Positions 48,546-57,049 of a DNA stretch of 57,049 nucleotides are shown piece by piece. Below the pieces are notes generated by a model, which worked only from the letters and a program-made list of their open reading frames with translations, was not told the origin of the DNA and searched no databases. Origin of the DNA: Planctomycetota bacterium. Lineage in GTDB: Bacteria; Planctomycetota; UBA1135; UBA2386. The DNA lies in NCBI GenBank assembly GCA_028281765.1, contig JANQJF010000002.1, positions 1 to 57,049 on the forward strand, in the 5' to 3' direction. The position numbers and the translations under genes are program-made. Positions within the stretch are counted from its first letter, which is position 1. Every line of letters begins with the position of its first letter.

Positions 48546-50401
48546 GGCATCCACCTGCGCAAGAACCGGTGCAGCGACAGGACACCCCACAGGCTCTCCG
48601 TGTTGTCGCGCACGCCCTGCCGGTGCTGGCGCAAACGGGACAAGACCCCCTCGCGATCCACGATGCTCGTCAGGCGCTCGCTATCGAGGGCCTGCTCCAG
48701 CGCATCGCCGAGCTCGCCGGCGAGCCACTGCCGCGCCGGCACCGAGAAGCCGCGCTTAGGCCGGTTGAGCGCCCGTTCCCCGAGCCGCTCGACGAGTGCG
48801 CGCTTGAGCAGCGCCTTCTGTTCGCCCCCGGCCATCTTGACCAGGGACGGGATCGTCGCGGCAGCTTCGACCAGATGGTGATCGAGAAGCGGCGCGCGCA
48901 CCTCGAGCGAAACGGCCATCGACGCGCGATCGACCTTCGTCAGGATGTCGCCCGGGAGCCACGTCGCGAAGTCCGCGGCCGCGGCGCGCGCGAGGCTGTC
49001 GGGTCCGTCGGAGTCGTCGTACGCGTTCCGCACGGGCGCCAACGGATCATCCGCAGCGTCGAGGTACTCGGGTCGCAGCAGACCGGGGAGCTCTTCAGGA
49101 AGCGTGCAACTCACGGAGCGCGCGTACGCCTCCGACGGCGTCCGCGCGAGGTTCTGGAACGTCCGCTTGAAGCGGACCCACCGGGGCAGGAAGTCGGCCT
49201 TCGGATACACGAACCCAAACGCGGACCACAGGAACGACGGAGCCCAGGCGCGCACGCGGTTCTCGACCGCGTCGTACTTGTAGCGTCGGTACCCCGCGTA
49301 GTTCTCGTCCCCACCGTCCCCGGAGAGCGCGACGGTGACGTGGCGACGCGCGAGTCGGCTGACGTGGTAGGTCGGCACCGCGCTCGAGTCGGCGAACGGC
49401 TCGTCGAACGCCCATTCGAGCCAGTCCTGGTCGAGCATCGCCCCGGCCTCGACCTCTTCTTCGTGCAGCTCGGCGCCGCACGCCGCAGCCGACTCCCGCG
49501 CATACGGGCGCTCGTCGAACTCGCTCTCGGCGAACCCGACCGAACACGCGACGACGCGGCTGTCGCTGACCCGCGACATGCTGTCGACGACCGCGAAGCT
49601 GTCGATCCCGCCGGACAGGAACGCGCCGAGCGGCACGTCCCCCATCAGCCGCACTCGCACCGCGTCGTCGAGGAGCGTGCGAATCTCCTCCGCGAGATCG
49701 TCGGCGCTCCGCGTGCGCGGTTCGGCGTAGCTCAGCTTCCAGTACGCACGCTCGGTCGCGCGACCGTCGCGGACCACCAGGGAATGCCCAGGCCGCAGCT
49801 TGCGCACGCCCTCGTAGATCGTCTTCGGATCGGGCACGTAGCGCAGGCAGAAGAACTGCCGCAGCGCGACCGGATCCAGGCGCCGTTCCACGCGCGGATC
49901 TTCGACGATCGCCTTGAGCTCCGAGCCGAACAGCAGGTCGCCGTCCGTCCGGGTGTAGTAGAACGGCTTCTTGCCGATGCGATCGCGCGCGGCGAACAGC
50001 GTGTGCTCGCGCTCGTCGACGATCGCGAACGCAAACATGCCGCGCAACCGCTTCGGGAGATCTTCGCCCCACTCTCGGTATCCGTAGAGCAGGACCTCCG
50101 TATCGGAGCGAGTCCGGAAGACGTGCCCGCGATCCTCGAGCTCGCGCTTGAGCTCCGGGAAGTTGTAGATCTCGCCGTTGAACGTCACCCAGTAGCGGCC
50201 GCTCGCGTCACCCATCGGCTGGGCGCCGCCGCTCAGGTCGACGATCGACAGGCGACGATGCGCGAGCGCGTAGCCCGGCTTCACGCGCACGCCGTCGCCG
50301 TCCGGGCCACGGTGCCGCATCGTGTCGTTCATCCGACCGACGAGCGCCGCGTCGAGGACCCGTTCCCGGTCCGCACAGAAGATCCCCGCGATGCCGCACA
50401 T
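48542..50401 (-). CDS. asnB: Asparagine synthase-like amidotransferase of the exosortase locus
   Basis: 619 residues. Class II glutamine amidotransferase: nucleophile C2 in M-C-G-I-A-G-I-F. The ATP-pyrophosphatase synthetase domain (from about 205) has the S-G-G-I-D-S loop. The length and position in the operon match the PEP-CTERM-associated amidotransferase subfamily, which is thought to amidate surface-polymer sugars rather than make free asparagine. It is placed directly next to the O-antigen-ligase-like gene, with no bases between the two. Confidence 0.9.
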   Translation of the reverse strand: MCGIAGIFCADRERVLDAALVGRMNDTMRHRGPDGDGVRVKPGYALAHRRLSIVDLSGGAQPMGDASGRYWVTFNGEIYNFPELKRELEDRGHVFRTRSDTEVLLYGYREWGEDLPKRLRGMFAFAIVDEREHTLFAARDRIGKKPFYYTRTDGDLLFGSELKAIVEDPRVERRLDPVALRQFFCLRYVPDPKTIYEGVRKLRPGHSLVVRDGRATERAYWKLSYAEPRTRSADDLAEEIRTLLDDAVRVRLMGDVPLGAFLSGGIDSFAVVDSMSRVSDSRVVACSVGFAESEFDERPYARESAAACGAELHEEEVEAGAMLDQDWLEWAFDEPFADSSAVPTYHVSRLARRHVTVALSGDGGDENYAGYRRYKYDAVENRVRAWAPSFLWSAFGFVYPKADFLPRWVRFKRTFQNLARTPSEAYARSVSCTLPEELPGLLRPEYLDAADDPLAPVRNAYDDSDGPDSLARAAAADFATWLPGDILTKVDRASMAVSLEVRAPLLDHHLVEAAATIPSLVKMAGGEQKALLKRALVERLGERALNRPKRGFSVPARQWLAGELGDALEQALDSERLTSIVDREGVLSRLRQHRQGVRDNTESLWGVLSLHRFLRRWMP

Positions 50402-51775
50402 CTAGGGCGTGCGGCTCCACCGCGGCAGCCCGTTCGGCGCGGTGCGTCGGAACCCGGCGCTCGCGCGCGCCGTCTGCTCGGCCGCAGGGCGCACGATCTT
50501 CGGCCCGCGCTGCGGCACCTTGAGAGCCTCGACGCGCGCGACGTAGCCGAGAGCTCCCGCGAGCGCGACCCAGTGGTAGGTCAGGTCGAAATGAGCACGG
50601 TTGAGGAAGAATGAGCCGAGCATGAAGCCGGCCATCGTGATCTCGAAGATCTTCGAGTAGGCCACCGCCCACTCCATGTGGGGGCGACGCCCGGCGATCT
50701 GTCGGACCTTGCGTGCTGTGAGGAACACCGAGGCGAGCAGCGCCAGGTAGAAGAGCAGCGCCGGCGTCCCGGCCTCGGCCCACATCTGTAGGTACGAGTT
50801 GTGGGCAACGTGGCCTTCCTTGCTGCCTGTCGCCATCAACAGATCGGGGGCGTACACCTCGTACCCGATCTGGTAGTTCCGCATGCCGACGCCGAACCAC
50901 GGGTTGTCCGCGATCATCCGCAGGCCGGCCGTCCAGGAGAGAATACGCGCGCCGGCCGAACCTTCTGCCGCCCCCTGCTTGAGGAGCATCAGACGCTCGA
51001 CGACATGGTCCGGCGCAAACAACAAGAACGCGATCCCCGACGCGAACAGCAGCAGGCTCGCCTGGAACAGCTTGCCCGAGCGCCACGCCAACGCCATGAA
51101 CACGACGACCATCGACAGGAAGCCACCGCGAGAGTGCGTCAGCAGAACGGTCACGCACGAGAAGAAGAAGCACGCGTTGCAGAACCGTCGGATCAGCAGG
51201 CTCTTCTCGGTCCGCCCAAGGTAGAACAACACCGGCAGGTTCATGACCATCGCGAGCGCGAAGTCGTTGTTGTCTTCGAGCATGCCGCCGGGGCCCTGCT
51301 TGATGACGCCGCCGGTCAGTGCGCCCCAGAGCCCGGCCTTCACGCCGTAGAAACCGAGACTCAGCGCGATCACCCAGAGCATCGCCCGCAGCCGCTGCCG
51401 GGTTGTCACCTGGCCCAGAGTGAACAGAGCCACGGCGATGACCTTCGCGAACTCAATGAAGTAGCGCCAGACGTTGCGGTCGAGTTCGTAGCACTTGGTC
51501 AGGCTGAGCGCCACGCAGGCCAAACAGCCGAGCAAGAGCCAAGCGAGCGGACATCGTCGGAAGAACGGTCGCCGGCCGAACTCGAAGAAGACCCAGCCGA
51601 ACACCATCGTCAGGCCGAGGTAGAAGCTCAGTCGCGTGCCGCGAGCGAAACCCCAGCACAGGTTCTGCGGCCGCATGTAGGCGAGCCAGCTGAACACCAT
51701 GAGGCCGAAGAACGGCCGACGGAACGCGAACGGGACCGCGGCGAGCGTCAGGGCGACGATGATGATGTCGCGCAT
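50402..51775 (-). CDS. O-antigen ligase/polymerase-like membrane protein
   Basis: 457 residues with about eleven membrane helices and a large external loop. Wzy_C/WaaL features: a loop with L-T-H-S-R-G-G (near 215) and W-F-G-V-G-M-R-N-Y followed by H-N-S-Y-L-Q (near 295-330). The best match I know is the putative O-glycosylation ligase of exosortase A systems. It would transfer lipid-linked glycan to a protein or lipid, or polymerise repeat units, on the periplasmic side. The last 50 residues are Arg/Pro/Ala-rich and probably cytoplasmic. Confidence 0.88.
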   Translation of the reverse strand: MRDIIIVALTLAAVPFAFRRPFFGLMVFSWLAYMRPQNLCWGFARGTRLSFYLGLTMVFGWVFFEFGRRPFFRRCPLAWLLLGCLACVALSLTKCYELDRNVWRYFIEFAKVIAVALFTLGQVTTRQRLRAMLWVIALSLGFYGVKAGLWGALTGGVIKQGPGGMLEDNNDFALAMVMNLPVLFYLGRTEKSLLIRRFCNACFFFSCVTVLLTHSRGGFLSMVVVFMALAWRSGKLFQASLLLFASGIAFLLFAPDHVVERLMLLKQGAAEGSAGARILSWTAGLRMIADNPWFGVGMRNYQIGYEVYAPDLLMATGSKEGHVAHNSYLQMWAEAGTPALLFYLALLASVFLTARKVRQIAGRRPHMEWAVAYSKIFEITMAGFMLGSFFLNRAHFDLTYHWVALAGALGYVARVEALKVPQRGPKIVRPAAEQTARASAGFRRTAPNGLPRWSRTP

Positions 51776-51785
51776 CGAACGACGA

Positions 51786-53489
51786 TCACTTCGGCGGCTG
51801 TTCGACCGAGCCGAAGAGCACGTCGAACACGCTGGCCACGATCGGAGGCAGCTTGGTCGGGTCGAAGAAGTAGATCATCGTCACCGACAGACTGAGGAAG
51901 AGGAACACACTCGCGGCGAGCGAAACGCGGCGACGGTGCGCGACCGTCCGCGTGCGCTCTTCGAACGTCTCGAGGTGCGCGAGGGCACCGAGGACCGGGA
52001 CCGGGAGCGCGCGCTCGACATCGTCGAGTGTCTTGAACGACGACTGGAGGAAGTCGAGCAGCAGGATCACGCCGATCGCGGTCGCGAGACCGATCAGGCT
52101 GCCCGCCAGCGCGACCAGCACGATGCTCGGATCGGTCGGCCGCGGCGGCACGACGGCCGTCTTGAGCGTGCGGAACGACTTGCTGGTGCGCAGCTGCTGG
52201 AACCTTGCCAGCTTGTCGCGGGCGATTGCGCGGTACTCGTCGAGCGTGGTCTGGTGTTGCGTGATCTTGCCTTCGAGCTCCCAGTACTTGCCCCAGATCT
52301 TCGGCTGCTCGGCGATCTCGCCATCGAGACGCTCGATCTCGGCGTCGATCAGGGCGAGCTCCTTCTCGAGCCCCTTCAGATCCGCCTTCCAGAGCGCGAT
52401 ATTCCGCTTCGCGTCGAGGTAGGCCTGGTTGTCGATCTCGTAATCGAACTTCGCGTTGCGCGCCTTCAGCTCCGCCTCGAGCTTCGGCTGCAGCAGCGCG
52501 AGCTGTGCCTTGACCGTCTCGTACTGCGGGTTGGTCGCCGTCATGCCCTGCAGTTTCTTCTGCAGCATCGCAACGCTTCCGACCAGCTTCTGGAACTCGA
52601 CCTCGGCCTGGTTGTCCGGAACGATCTCCGGCTGCGGCGCCTTGACGCGGGCCGGGATCATGCCGTTCGACAGGTTGACGTCGAGCTCGTCGATCCGACC
52701 CTTCAGCGCGGCGATGTTGCGGTCCGTCTTCGCCCGTTCGAGCGTCAGCGTCGACCGCTGCGCGTAGAGCGGGTTCTGCTGCGGCACGACGACGCTCGGT
52801 CCACCGGCCTGCGCCGCCGCGGACGCGAGGCTCGGATCGATGCCGTGCAGCTCGATGTGGTTGCGCTTCGTGGTCTGCGCGTTCTGCAGCGCGATGCCTT
52901 CGGATCGGACGTTGCGGTTCGCCTCCTCGAGTTCTTGTCGCGCCTGCGTCTCGATCCGCATGCGCTCCCCGTCCGTCCACACGTCACGAACCGTGTTCGC
53001 GAACTCCGCCGCGCGCTCGCCGTTGATGTCCTTGAACTGGATGGCCAGGGTCACGGTGTTCGCCTGCTTCCCGATCATCCCGAGCGAGCTGACGCGGATG
53101 CGTCCTTCGACATCGGTGATGAAGTCCCGGCGTCGCTCCTCGTCCTCGTCGGCGGCCTCCGGCCATCCGAGCTTGACGAGCACCTCTTCCGTCTTGGTCG
53201 GGATCGACTGCTGCGCCAATCCCACGAGCGCGAGCATCGGATCCTCGATCCCCGGATCGAGCGCCGCGCCGCCCCGGAAGAACACCGTGGTCTCCGCGAC
53301 GTAGAAGCGCGGGATCAGGAACGCCGCGACCGCACCGGCAATCAGCCCGAACACGGTGATCGGGATGACCTGCCACCAGCGGCGCTTGAGCAGCTCGAGG
53401 TATCGACCGAAGGAGACCTGCGGCAGCTCGAGCTCAGCTACTTTGTGTTCAGAATCGGAAGCCACCACCAGGGAACACGCCGACCGCAT
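51786..53489 (-). CDS. Wzz/GumC-type chain-length determinant
   Basis: About 567 residues from ATG 53489; GTG starts at 53468 or 53465 are also possible. The gene overlaps the export-protein gene by 41 bases. Two membrane helices (about 37-57 and 430-455) bracket a large periplasmic coiled coil (about 150-415), and a third hydrophobic stretch lies near 515-535. The Pro-rich P-P-R-P-T-D-P-S before helix 2 is the classic Wzz motif. No tyrosine-kinase domain is fused and no separate Wzc kinase is in the window. It controls polysaccharide length together with the Wza-like protein next to it. Confidence 0.9.
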   Translation of the reverse strand: MRSACSLVVASDSEHKVAELELPQVSFGRYLELLKRRWWQVIPITVFGLIAGAVAAFLIPRFYVAETTVFFRGGAALDPGIEDPMLALVGLAQQSIPTKTEEVLVKLGWPEAADEDEERRRDFITDVEGRIRVSSLGMIGKQANTVTLAIQFKDINGERAAEFANTVRDVWTDGERMRIETQARQELEEANRNVRSEGIALQNAQTTKRNHIELHGIDPSLASAAAQAGGPSVVVPQQNPLYAQRSTLTLERAKTDRNIAALKGRIDELDVNLSNGMIPARVKAPQPEIVPDNQAEVEFQKLVGSVAMLQKKLQGMTATNPQYETVKAQLALLQPKLEAELKARNAKFDYEIDNQAYLDAKRNIALWKADLKGLEKELALIDAEIERLDGEIAEQPKIWGKYWELEGKITQHQTTLDEYRAIARDKLARFQQLRTSKSFRTLKTAVVPPRPTDPSIVLVALAGSLIGLATAIGVILLLDFLQSSFKTLDDVERALPVPVLGALAHLETFEERTRTVAHRRRVSLAASVFLFLSLSVTMIYFFDPTKLPPIVASVFDVLFGSVEQPPK

Positions 53490-54291
53490 CACCGGTCAAG
53501 ACGTCGTAACTCGATTGGATCGCGGCCACACCGAACAGGGACTGAACCGCAACGTTGAGCGGCTCGAGCAACTTCTCGACGAGTCGAGCGATGTGACCGA
53601 GAAAGGTCGGGGGAACGTAGATGATATCGTTGTTCTGCAGCGGGATGTTGTAGGCCGTGTGGCCGGTCACCCACATTTCGCGCACGTTGATGACCATCGT
53701 GAGCGGATTCTCGGCATCCGGTCGCACCAGATGGATCCGCCCCCAGTTGGCCAGGTTCGTGATGTTGGTTCGCGACAAGAGCTCCAGCAGCGTGACGTCG
53801 GGCTTCGTCAGCCGGACGTAGTGCGGGCCCTCGATCTCGCCGTAAATGTAGACCGCCTTGCCGACGTCGATGATCCGCGCGTGGAGCTCGATCGGGAACG
53901 TGAACAGCGCCCCGAGCGACTCCTTGACGAGCGCGGACAGCTCCCGCTCGGTCATGCCGAGCACGTCGATCGGCCCGACGTACGGCACCAGGATCGTGCC
54001 ATCGATGGAGAGCGTCTGCGGAGAGGTCAGCAGGTAGAGCTGCTCGGCGCCCGGGTTCAGGTAGGTCTGCGGGTCGATGACGAACATCACCGAGTCGCCG
54101 CCGACGATGTGGTTCTCGATCCGGGGCACACCCTCGGCGCGCGTTCCGAACCCCTTGTCGTTCAACAGCTGCCGAATGCGCTTGTCCTCGACCGTCGCAC
54201 AGCTCACGAGGCTGAGCGCGCTGATGCAGAGCAACAGCAGCTGCGGGATCGATCGGAAGCGGGCCGCGGTATCGAGGATTCGGGACGCCAT
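53449..54291 (-). CDS. Wza-like polysaccharide export lipoprotein
   Basis: 280 residues. Lipobox L-S-L-V-S-C (cysteine near residue 31). Poly_export domain (V-F-V-I-D-P, G-T-I-L-V-P-Y-V-G, G-M-T-E-R-E-L) followed by SLBB-type repeats (V-Y-I-Y-G-E-I-E-G-P; N-N-D-I-I-Y-V-P). Outer-membrane channel for exopolysaccharide. It is shorter than E. coli Wza (379 residues) and lacks an extended C-terminal helix, like others of its group in exosortase loci. First gene of the minus-strand operon; upstream is a 329-base non-coding gap. Confidence 0.9.
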   Translation of the reverse strand: MASRILDTAARFRSIPQLLLLCISALSLVSCATVEDKRIRQLLNDKGFGTRAEGVPRIENHIVGGDSVMFVIDPQTYLNPGAEQLYLLTSPQTLSIDGTILVPYVGPIDVLGMTERELSALVKESLGALFTFPIELHARIIDVGKAVYIYGEIEGPHYVRLTKPDVTLLELLSRTNITNLANWGRIHLVRPDAENPLTMVINVREMWVTGHTAYNIPLQNNDIIYVPPTFLGHIARLVEKLLEPLNVAVQSLFGVAAIQSSYDVLTGDAVGVFPGGGFRF

Positions 54292-54620
54292 CGCCGGCAG
54301 ATGTTAGGAGCGTTCCCAGGGGGAACAAGGAGACGTGCGGTGCTGGGGAAATGTATCGGGATTCCGCGGTGCGGAACCTGAGGGGGCGATGGGATCGAGG
54401 GGTCGGAGCTCGGTGTTCAAAGGTGCGACAGTCAGAGGTGGGCGAGGCCCGGGACTTTATGTTGCAAAGGGTTGGGCGGCAAGGGGGGGCTACTCGGGCT
54501 CCCTACTTGCCCTTGCCTCTCCGTGACCCGCTCCCGTGACCGCGCCACGTTTTCGGGCACGGACCCGGGCACGTTCACGTTTCACGGGTCGGGACTCGGG
54601 ACACGGCTCCAAGACGGCTC
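54292..54620. other. Non-coding gap between rfbB and the exopolysaccharide operon
   Basis: No supported gene; the short plus-strand frames are artefacts. It should hold the operon promoter. Visible structure: a palindrome GTTCCC/GGGAAC (54312-54317, 54321-54326) about 20 bases upstream of the wza-like start. Two sets of short direct repeats also occur: CCGTGACC at 54521 and 54534, and CGGGCACG at 54554 and 54566. The set spacings of 13 and 12 bases are near one helical turn plus two bases. Composition between 54340 and 54490 is unusually G-rich on the plus strand. Confidence 0.5.
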
Positions 54621-55631
54621 CTACCGCGCCCCGTAGTTCTCCTCGTAGTACTCCCGGTACTCCCCCGAGCGTACCCGCTCCCACCACTCCCGATTGGCGA
54701 GATACCACTCCACCGTCGCCTTCAGCCCCGACTCGAAGTCGTGCTTCGGGGTCCAGCCGAGCTCGTTCGCGATCTTGGTGCCGTCGATCGCGTAGCGGCG
54801 GTCGTGGCCGGGGCGATCCTTGACGTATTCGATCTGCTCTTCGCTCTTGCCGAGGATCTCGAGGATCTTCTTCACGACCCAGATGTTCTCCCGCTCCTCG
54901 TTGCCGCCGATGTTGTAGACCTCGCCGGCCTTGCCATTGGTCATCACGCGCGCGATCGCCTCGCAGTGGTCCTCGACGTAGATCCAGTCGCGGACGTTCT
55001 TGCCGTCGCCGTAGACCGGCAGCGACTTGTCCTCGAGGGCGTTCGCGATCATCAGCGGGATCAGCTTCTCGGGGAACTGATACGGGCCGTAGTTGTTCGA
55101 GCAGCGCGTGATCACGGTGTCGAAGCCGTGCGTGTGGTGCGCGGCGCGGACGAGGAGATCGCTGCCTGTCTTGCTCGCGGAATACGGCGAGTTCGGCTGC
55201 AGCGGCGACTCCTCAGTGAAAAGACCGGTCGGGCCGAGGCTGCCGTAGACCTCGTCGGTGCTGACGTGCACGAATCGCGCGACGTCGTACTGACGGCTCA
55301 TGTCGAGCAGCACCTGCGTGCCGAGCACGTTCGTGGTGACGAACGCGGTCGCGTCGAGCACCGAACGATCGACGTGGCTCTCGGCTGCGAAGTGCACGAC
55401 GACCTCCGGACGGAAGTCGGCGAAGACACCTTCGACCGCCTTGCGCTTCGAGATGTCGGCCCGGACGAAGTGGTAGTCCGGATCGGCCTCGAGTTCGGTC
55501 AGGTTCTCGAGGTTGCCGGCGTACGTCAGCGCGTCGAGGTTGAGCAGCTCGTGCCCACCCTTCGCACTCAACATGCGCACGAAGTTCGAGCCGATGAAAC
55601 CGGCTCCGCCGGTGATCAGGATCTTGGTCAC
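54621..55631 (-). CDS. rfbB: dTDP-glucose 4,6-dehydratase
   Basis: 336 residues. Short-chain dehydrogenase fold with G-G-A-G-F-I-G-S (residues 8-15), catalytic Thr/Asp/Glu at 125-127 in S-T-D-E-V-Y-G, and Y150-S-A-S-K154. It converts dTDP-glucose to dTDP-4-keto-6-deoxyglucose, the second step to dTDP-rhamnose. The ATG overlaps the rfbD stop (ATGA). No epimerase gene rfbC is in view; it may lie upstream of the window edge. Confidence 0.95.
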   Translation of the reverse strand: MTKILITGGAGFIGSNFVRMLSAKGGHELLNLDALTYAGNLENLTELEADPDYHFVRADISKRKAVEGVFADFRPEVVVHFAAESHVDRSVLDATAFVTTNVLGTQVLLDMSRQYDVARFVHVSTDEVYGSLGPTGLFTEESPLQPNSPYSASKTGSDLLVRAAHHTHGFDTVITRCSNNYGPYQFPEKLIPLMIANALEDKSLPVYGDGKNVRDWIYVEDHCEAIARVMTNGKAGEVYNIGGNEERENIWVVKKILEILGKSEEQIEYVKDRPGHDRRYAIDGTKIANELGWTPKHDFESGLKATVEWYLANREWWERVRSGEYREYYEENYGAR

Positions 55632-56479
55632 TGTGCTGGTTCCAGGGACAGGTAGCGACGCACGGCGTCGCGGTAATGCGGGAGTGGCGCGCCGCGGACC
55701 GCCGTCAGGCGAGAGCAGTCGAGCACGGAGTATGCGGGTCGGGGCGCCGGGCGGTCGAGTTCGCTGCTCGGCATGCGGTCGATCTGCACGTTCTCGAGTT
55801 TGGCAGCGCCGATCAACTCGACGGCGAAGTCGAACCAGCTGCAGACGCCTTCGTTCGACGCGTGGTATACCCCGGGCTCGGCGTCCAAAGTCGCGAGATC
55901 GCAGAGCGCCACGGCGAGGTCCGGAGTGAACGTCGGCGAACCGACCTGGTCGTCGACGACGCGCAACGGCTGGCCGGATCGGGCGCGATCGAGGATCGCC
56001 CTCGGGAAGTTGCGACCGCCGGGTCCGAAGACCCAGCTCGTGCGGACGACCCAGAAACCGGGCTCGGCGTCGCGGAGCACGGCCTGCTCCCCGAGTAGCT
56101 TGCTGCGACCGTACGCGGAGATCGGCGCGGTAGGCGCGTCGACGGGATACGGCGCAGTCCCCGCGCCGTCGAACACGAAGTCCGTGCTCACGTAGACGAG
56201 CCGCGCGCCGATCGCGCGGCAGGACTCGGCGACGTACGACGTGCCGTGGCCGTTGACCGCGTCGGCCTTCTCCGGGTCACGCTCGCAACCGTCGACGTCG
56301 GTCCACGCGCCGCAGTGCAGGACGGCCTCCGGGCGGTGCGTCGCGATCGCCTGGCGCACGGCATCGGCGTCCTCGAGCGCGACGTCCGCGTGCGTGAGTC
56401 CGACAGCGTCATCGCCGGCGTGCTCGAGAATCGCGCGCCCCAGTTGCCCGCCAGCGCCGGTGACCAAGAAGCGCGGCAC
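55628..56479 (-). CDS. rfbD: dTDP-4-dehydrorhamnose reductase
   Basis: 283 residues. NAD(P) motif G-A-G-G-Q-L-G (8-14), S-T-D-F-V-F-D-G, and the catalytic pair Y123/K127 in A-Y-G-R-S-K. Last step of dTDP-L-rhamnose synthesis, supplying a sugar for the neighbouring glycosyltransferases. It starts 4 bases after the rfbA stop. Confidence 0.95.
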   Translation of the reverse strand: MPRFLVTGAGGQLGRAILEHAGDDAVGLTHADVALEDADAVRQAIATHRPEAVLHCGAWTDVDGCERDPEKADAVNGHGTSYVAESCRAIGARLVYVSTDFVFDGAGTAPYPVDAPTAPISAYGRSKLLGEQAVLRDAEPGFWVVRTSWVFGPGGRNFPRAILDRARSGQPLRVVDDQVGSPTFTPDLAVALCDLATLDAEPGVYHASNEGVCSWFDFAVELIGAAKLENVQIDRMPSSELDRPAPRPAYSVLDCSRLTAVRGAPLPHYRDAVRRYLSLEPAQ

Positions 56480-56483
56480 GGGG

Positions 56484-57049
56484 CTAGACCTTGTTCGCGC
56501 CGCCGTCGACGATCAGGTTCGACGCGCGGTGCAGGGACTCAAAGGTCCCCGCGTCGGTCCACCAGCCGTCGAGGACCTCGCTGGTCATCGTGCCGGCTTG
56601 GATGTAGCGGTTGTTGACGTCGGTGATCTCGAGCTCACCGCGTTCCGACGGAGTCAGGCCGTTGATGAACTCGAAGACCGTCGCGTCGTACATGTAGATG
56701 CCGATCACCGCGAGGTTGGTCTTCGGGTCCTTGGGCTTCTCGACGATCTCCGACACCCGCCCGTCACCGTCGACCGTGGCGACGCCGAAGCGCTGCGGGT
56801 CGTGCACTTCTTTGAGCAGGATCTTCGCTCCGCTCTCCTGGGCCCGGAAGTCGTCCGCCGCCTTCTTGATGTTGTTCTCGATGATGTTGTCACCGAGGAC
56901 CGCGACGATCTTCTCGCCTTCCGCGAAGTGCTCGGCGAGGCGCAGCGCATCCGCGATGCCGCCCTCGCCCTGCTGATAGGTGTAGCTGATGTCCTTGAGC
57001 CCGAACTCCGCGCCGTTGCCGAGCAGCTCGAGGAAGTCTCCGGCGCACT
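56484..57049 (-). CDS. rfbA: Glucose-1-phosphate thymidylyltransferase, 5' end outside window
   Basis: Partial: the visible 187 or so residues are the C-terminal part, and the frame is open to the window end. Family elements: G-E-G-G-I-A-D-A-L-R, V-L-G-D-N-I, D-P-Q-R-F-G-V, V-E-K-P-K-D-P-K-T-N, G-I-Y-M-Y-D, and G-W-W-T-D-A-G-T. First step of dTDP-rhamnose synthesis. It should be followed by rfbD and rfbB in one transcript. The C-terminus looks complete for the shorter RfbA type. Confidence 0.93.
   Translation of the reverse strand, partial: CAGDFLELLGNGAEFGLKDISYTYQQGEGGIADALRLAEHFAEGEKIVAVLGDNIIENNIKKAADDFRAQESGAKILLKEVHDPQRFGVATVDGDGRVSEIVEKPKDPKTNLAVIGIYMYDATVFEFINGLTPSERGELEITDVNNRYIQAGTMTSEVLDGWWTDAGTFESLHRASNLIVDGGANKV

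Overview
The window looks like chromosomal DNA of a free-living, high-GC Gram-negative bacterium, most likely a Planctomycetota member of the lineage holding the genera Saltatorellus, Engelhardtia and Rohdeia. That placement is inference. It rests on secreted PPC-domain and FG-GAP proteins that share a C-terminal module, on an exosortase/exopolysaccharide locus, on unusual multidomain fusions, and on tight GTGA/ATGA gene overlaps. No rRNA or ribosomal protein gene is present to confirm it.

Layout. (1) 1-4950: a less GC-rich accessory segment with two secreted proteins, an unknown small gene, a serine recombinase lacking its catalytic N-terminus, and three copies of a tRNA 3'-end motif beside an intact tRNA-Pro(CGG). 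It reads like the edge of a decayed integrative element. (2) 5029-14885, minus strand: a tightly packed operon hemA-hemCD-hemB-hemL-hemE-hemN-hemG(Y)-hemH, encoding every step from glutamyl-tRNA to protoheme, with HemC and HemD fused. (3) 15079-24258: MgtE magnesium transporter, a basic-tract protein of unknown function, cystathionine beta-synthase, a MinD/FleN-like ATPase, a seven-bladed FG-GAP propeller protein, and glucose-6-phosphate isomerase. (4) 24314-32975: a truncated hemoglobin, a 1349-residue fusion of an S9 serine peptidase with an M49 (DPP III) metallopeptidase, a TPR-HExxH protein, an SH3-like protein, a PEGA lipoprotein, GmhB and a small membrane protein. (5) 33078-38248: a HemL-like protein lacking the PLP lysine, a glycosyltransferase-FemAB fusion, a second glycosyltransferase and a zinc-ribbon membrane protein. 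(6) 38419-54291: the exosortase/exopolysaccharide locus. It has a PrsK/PrsR-like regulatory pair and a giant PrsT-like TPR protein on the plus strand. Facing them on the minus strand are Wza-like, Wzz-like, O-antigen-ligase-like, AsnB-like, GT4, exosortase, EpsI and polysaccharide deacetylase genes. (7) 54621-57049: rfbB, rfbD and the partial rfbA for dTDP-rhamnose precursors.

How the parts work together. Region 2 is one metabolic module. Regions 5-7 form one cell-surface module: sugar precursors, glycosyltransferases, polymer export and length control, protein sorting by exosortase, and regulation. Several proteins here have lost a hallmark residue: the kinase phospho-acceptor His is Asp, the regulator phospho-acceptor Asp is Glu, the HemL-like PLP Lys is Ala, and the fusion glycosyltransferase lacks its DxD. 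The strongest candidates for something undescribed are the S9-M49 double peptidase, the apparently phosphorylation-independent regulatory pair beside the exosortase locus, and the lysine-less HemL paralogue fused to a possible jelly-roll domain.
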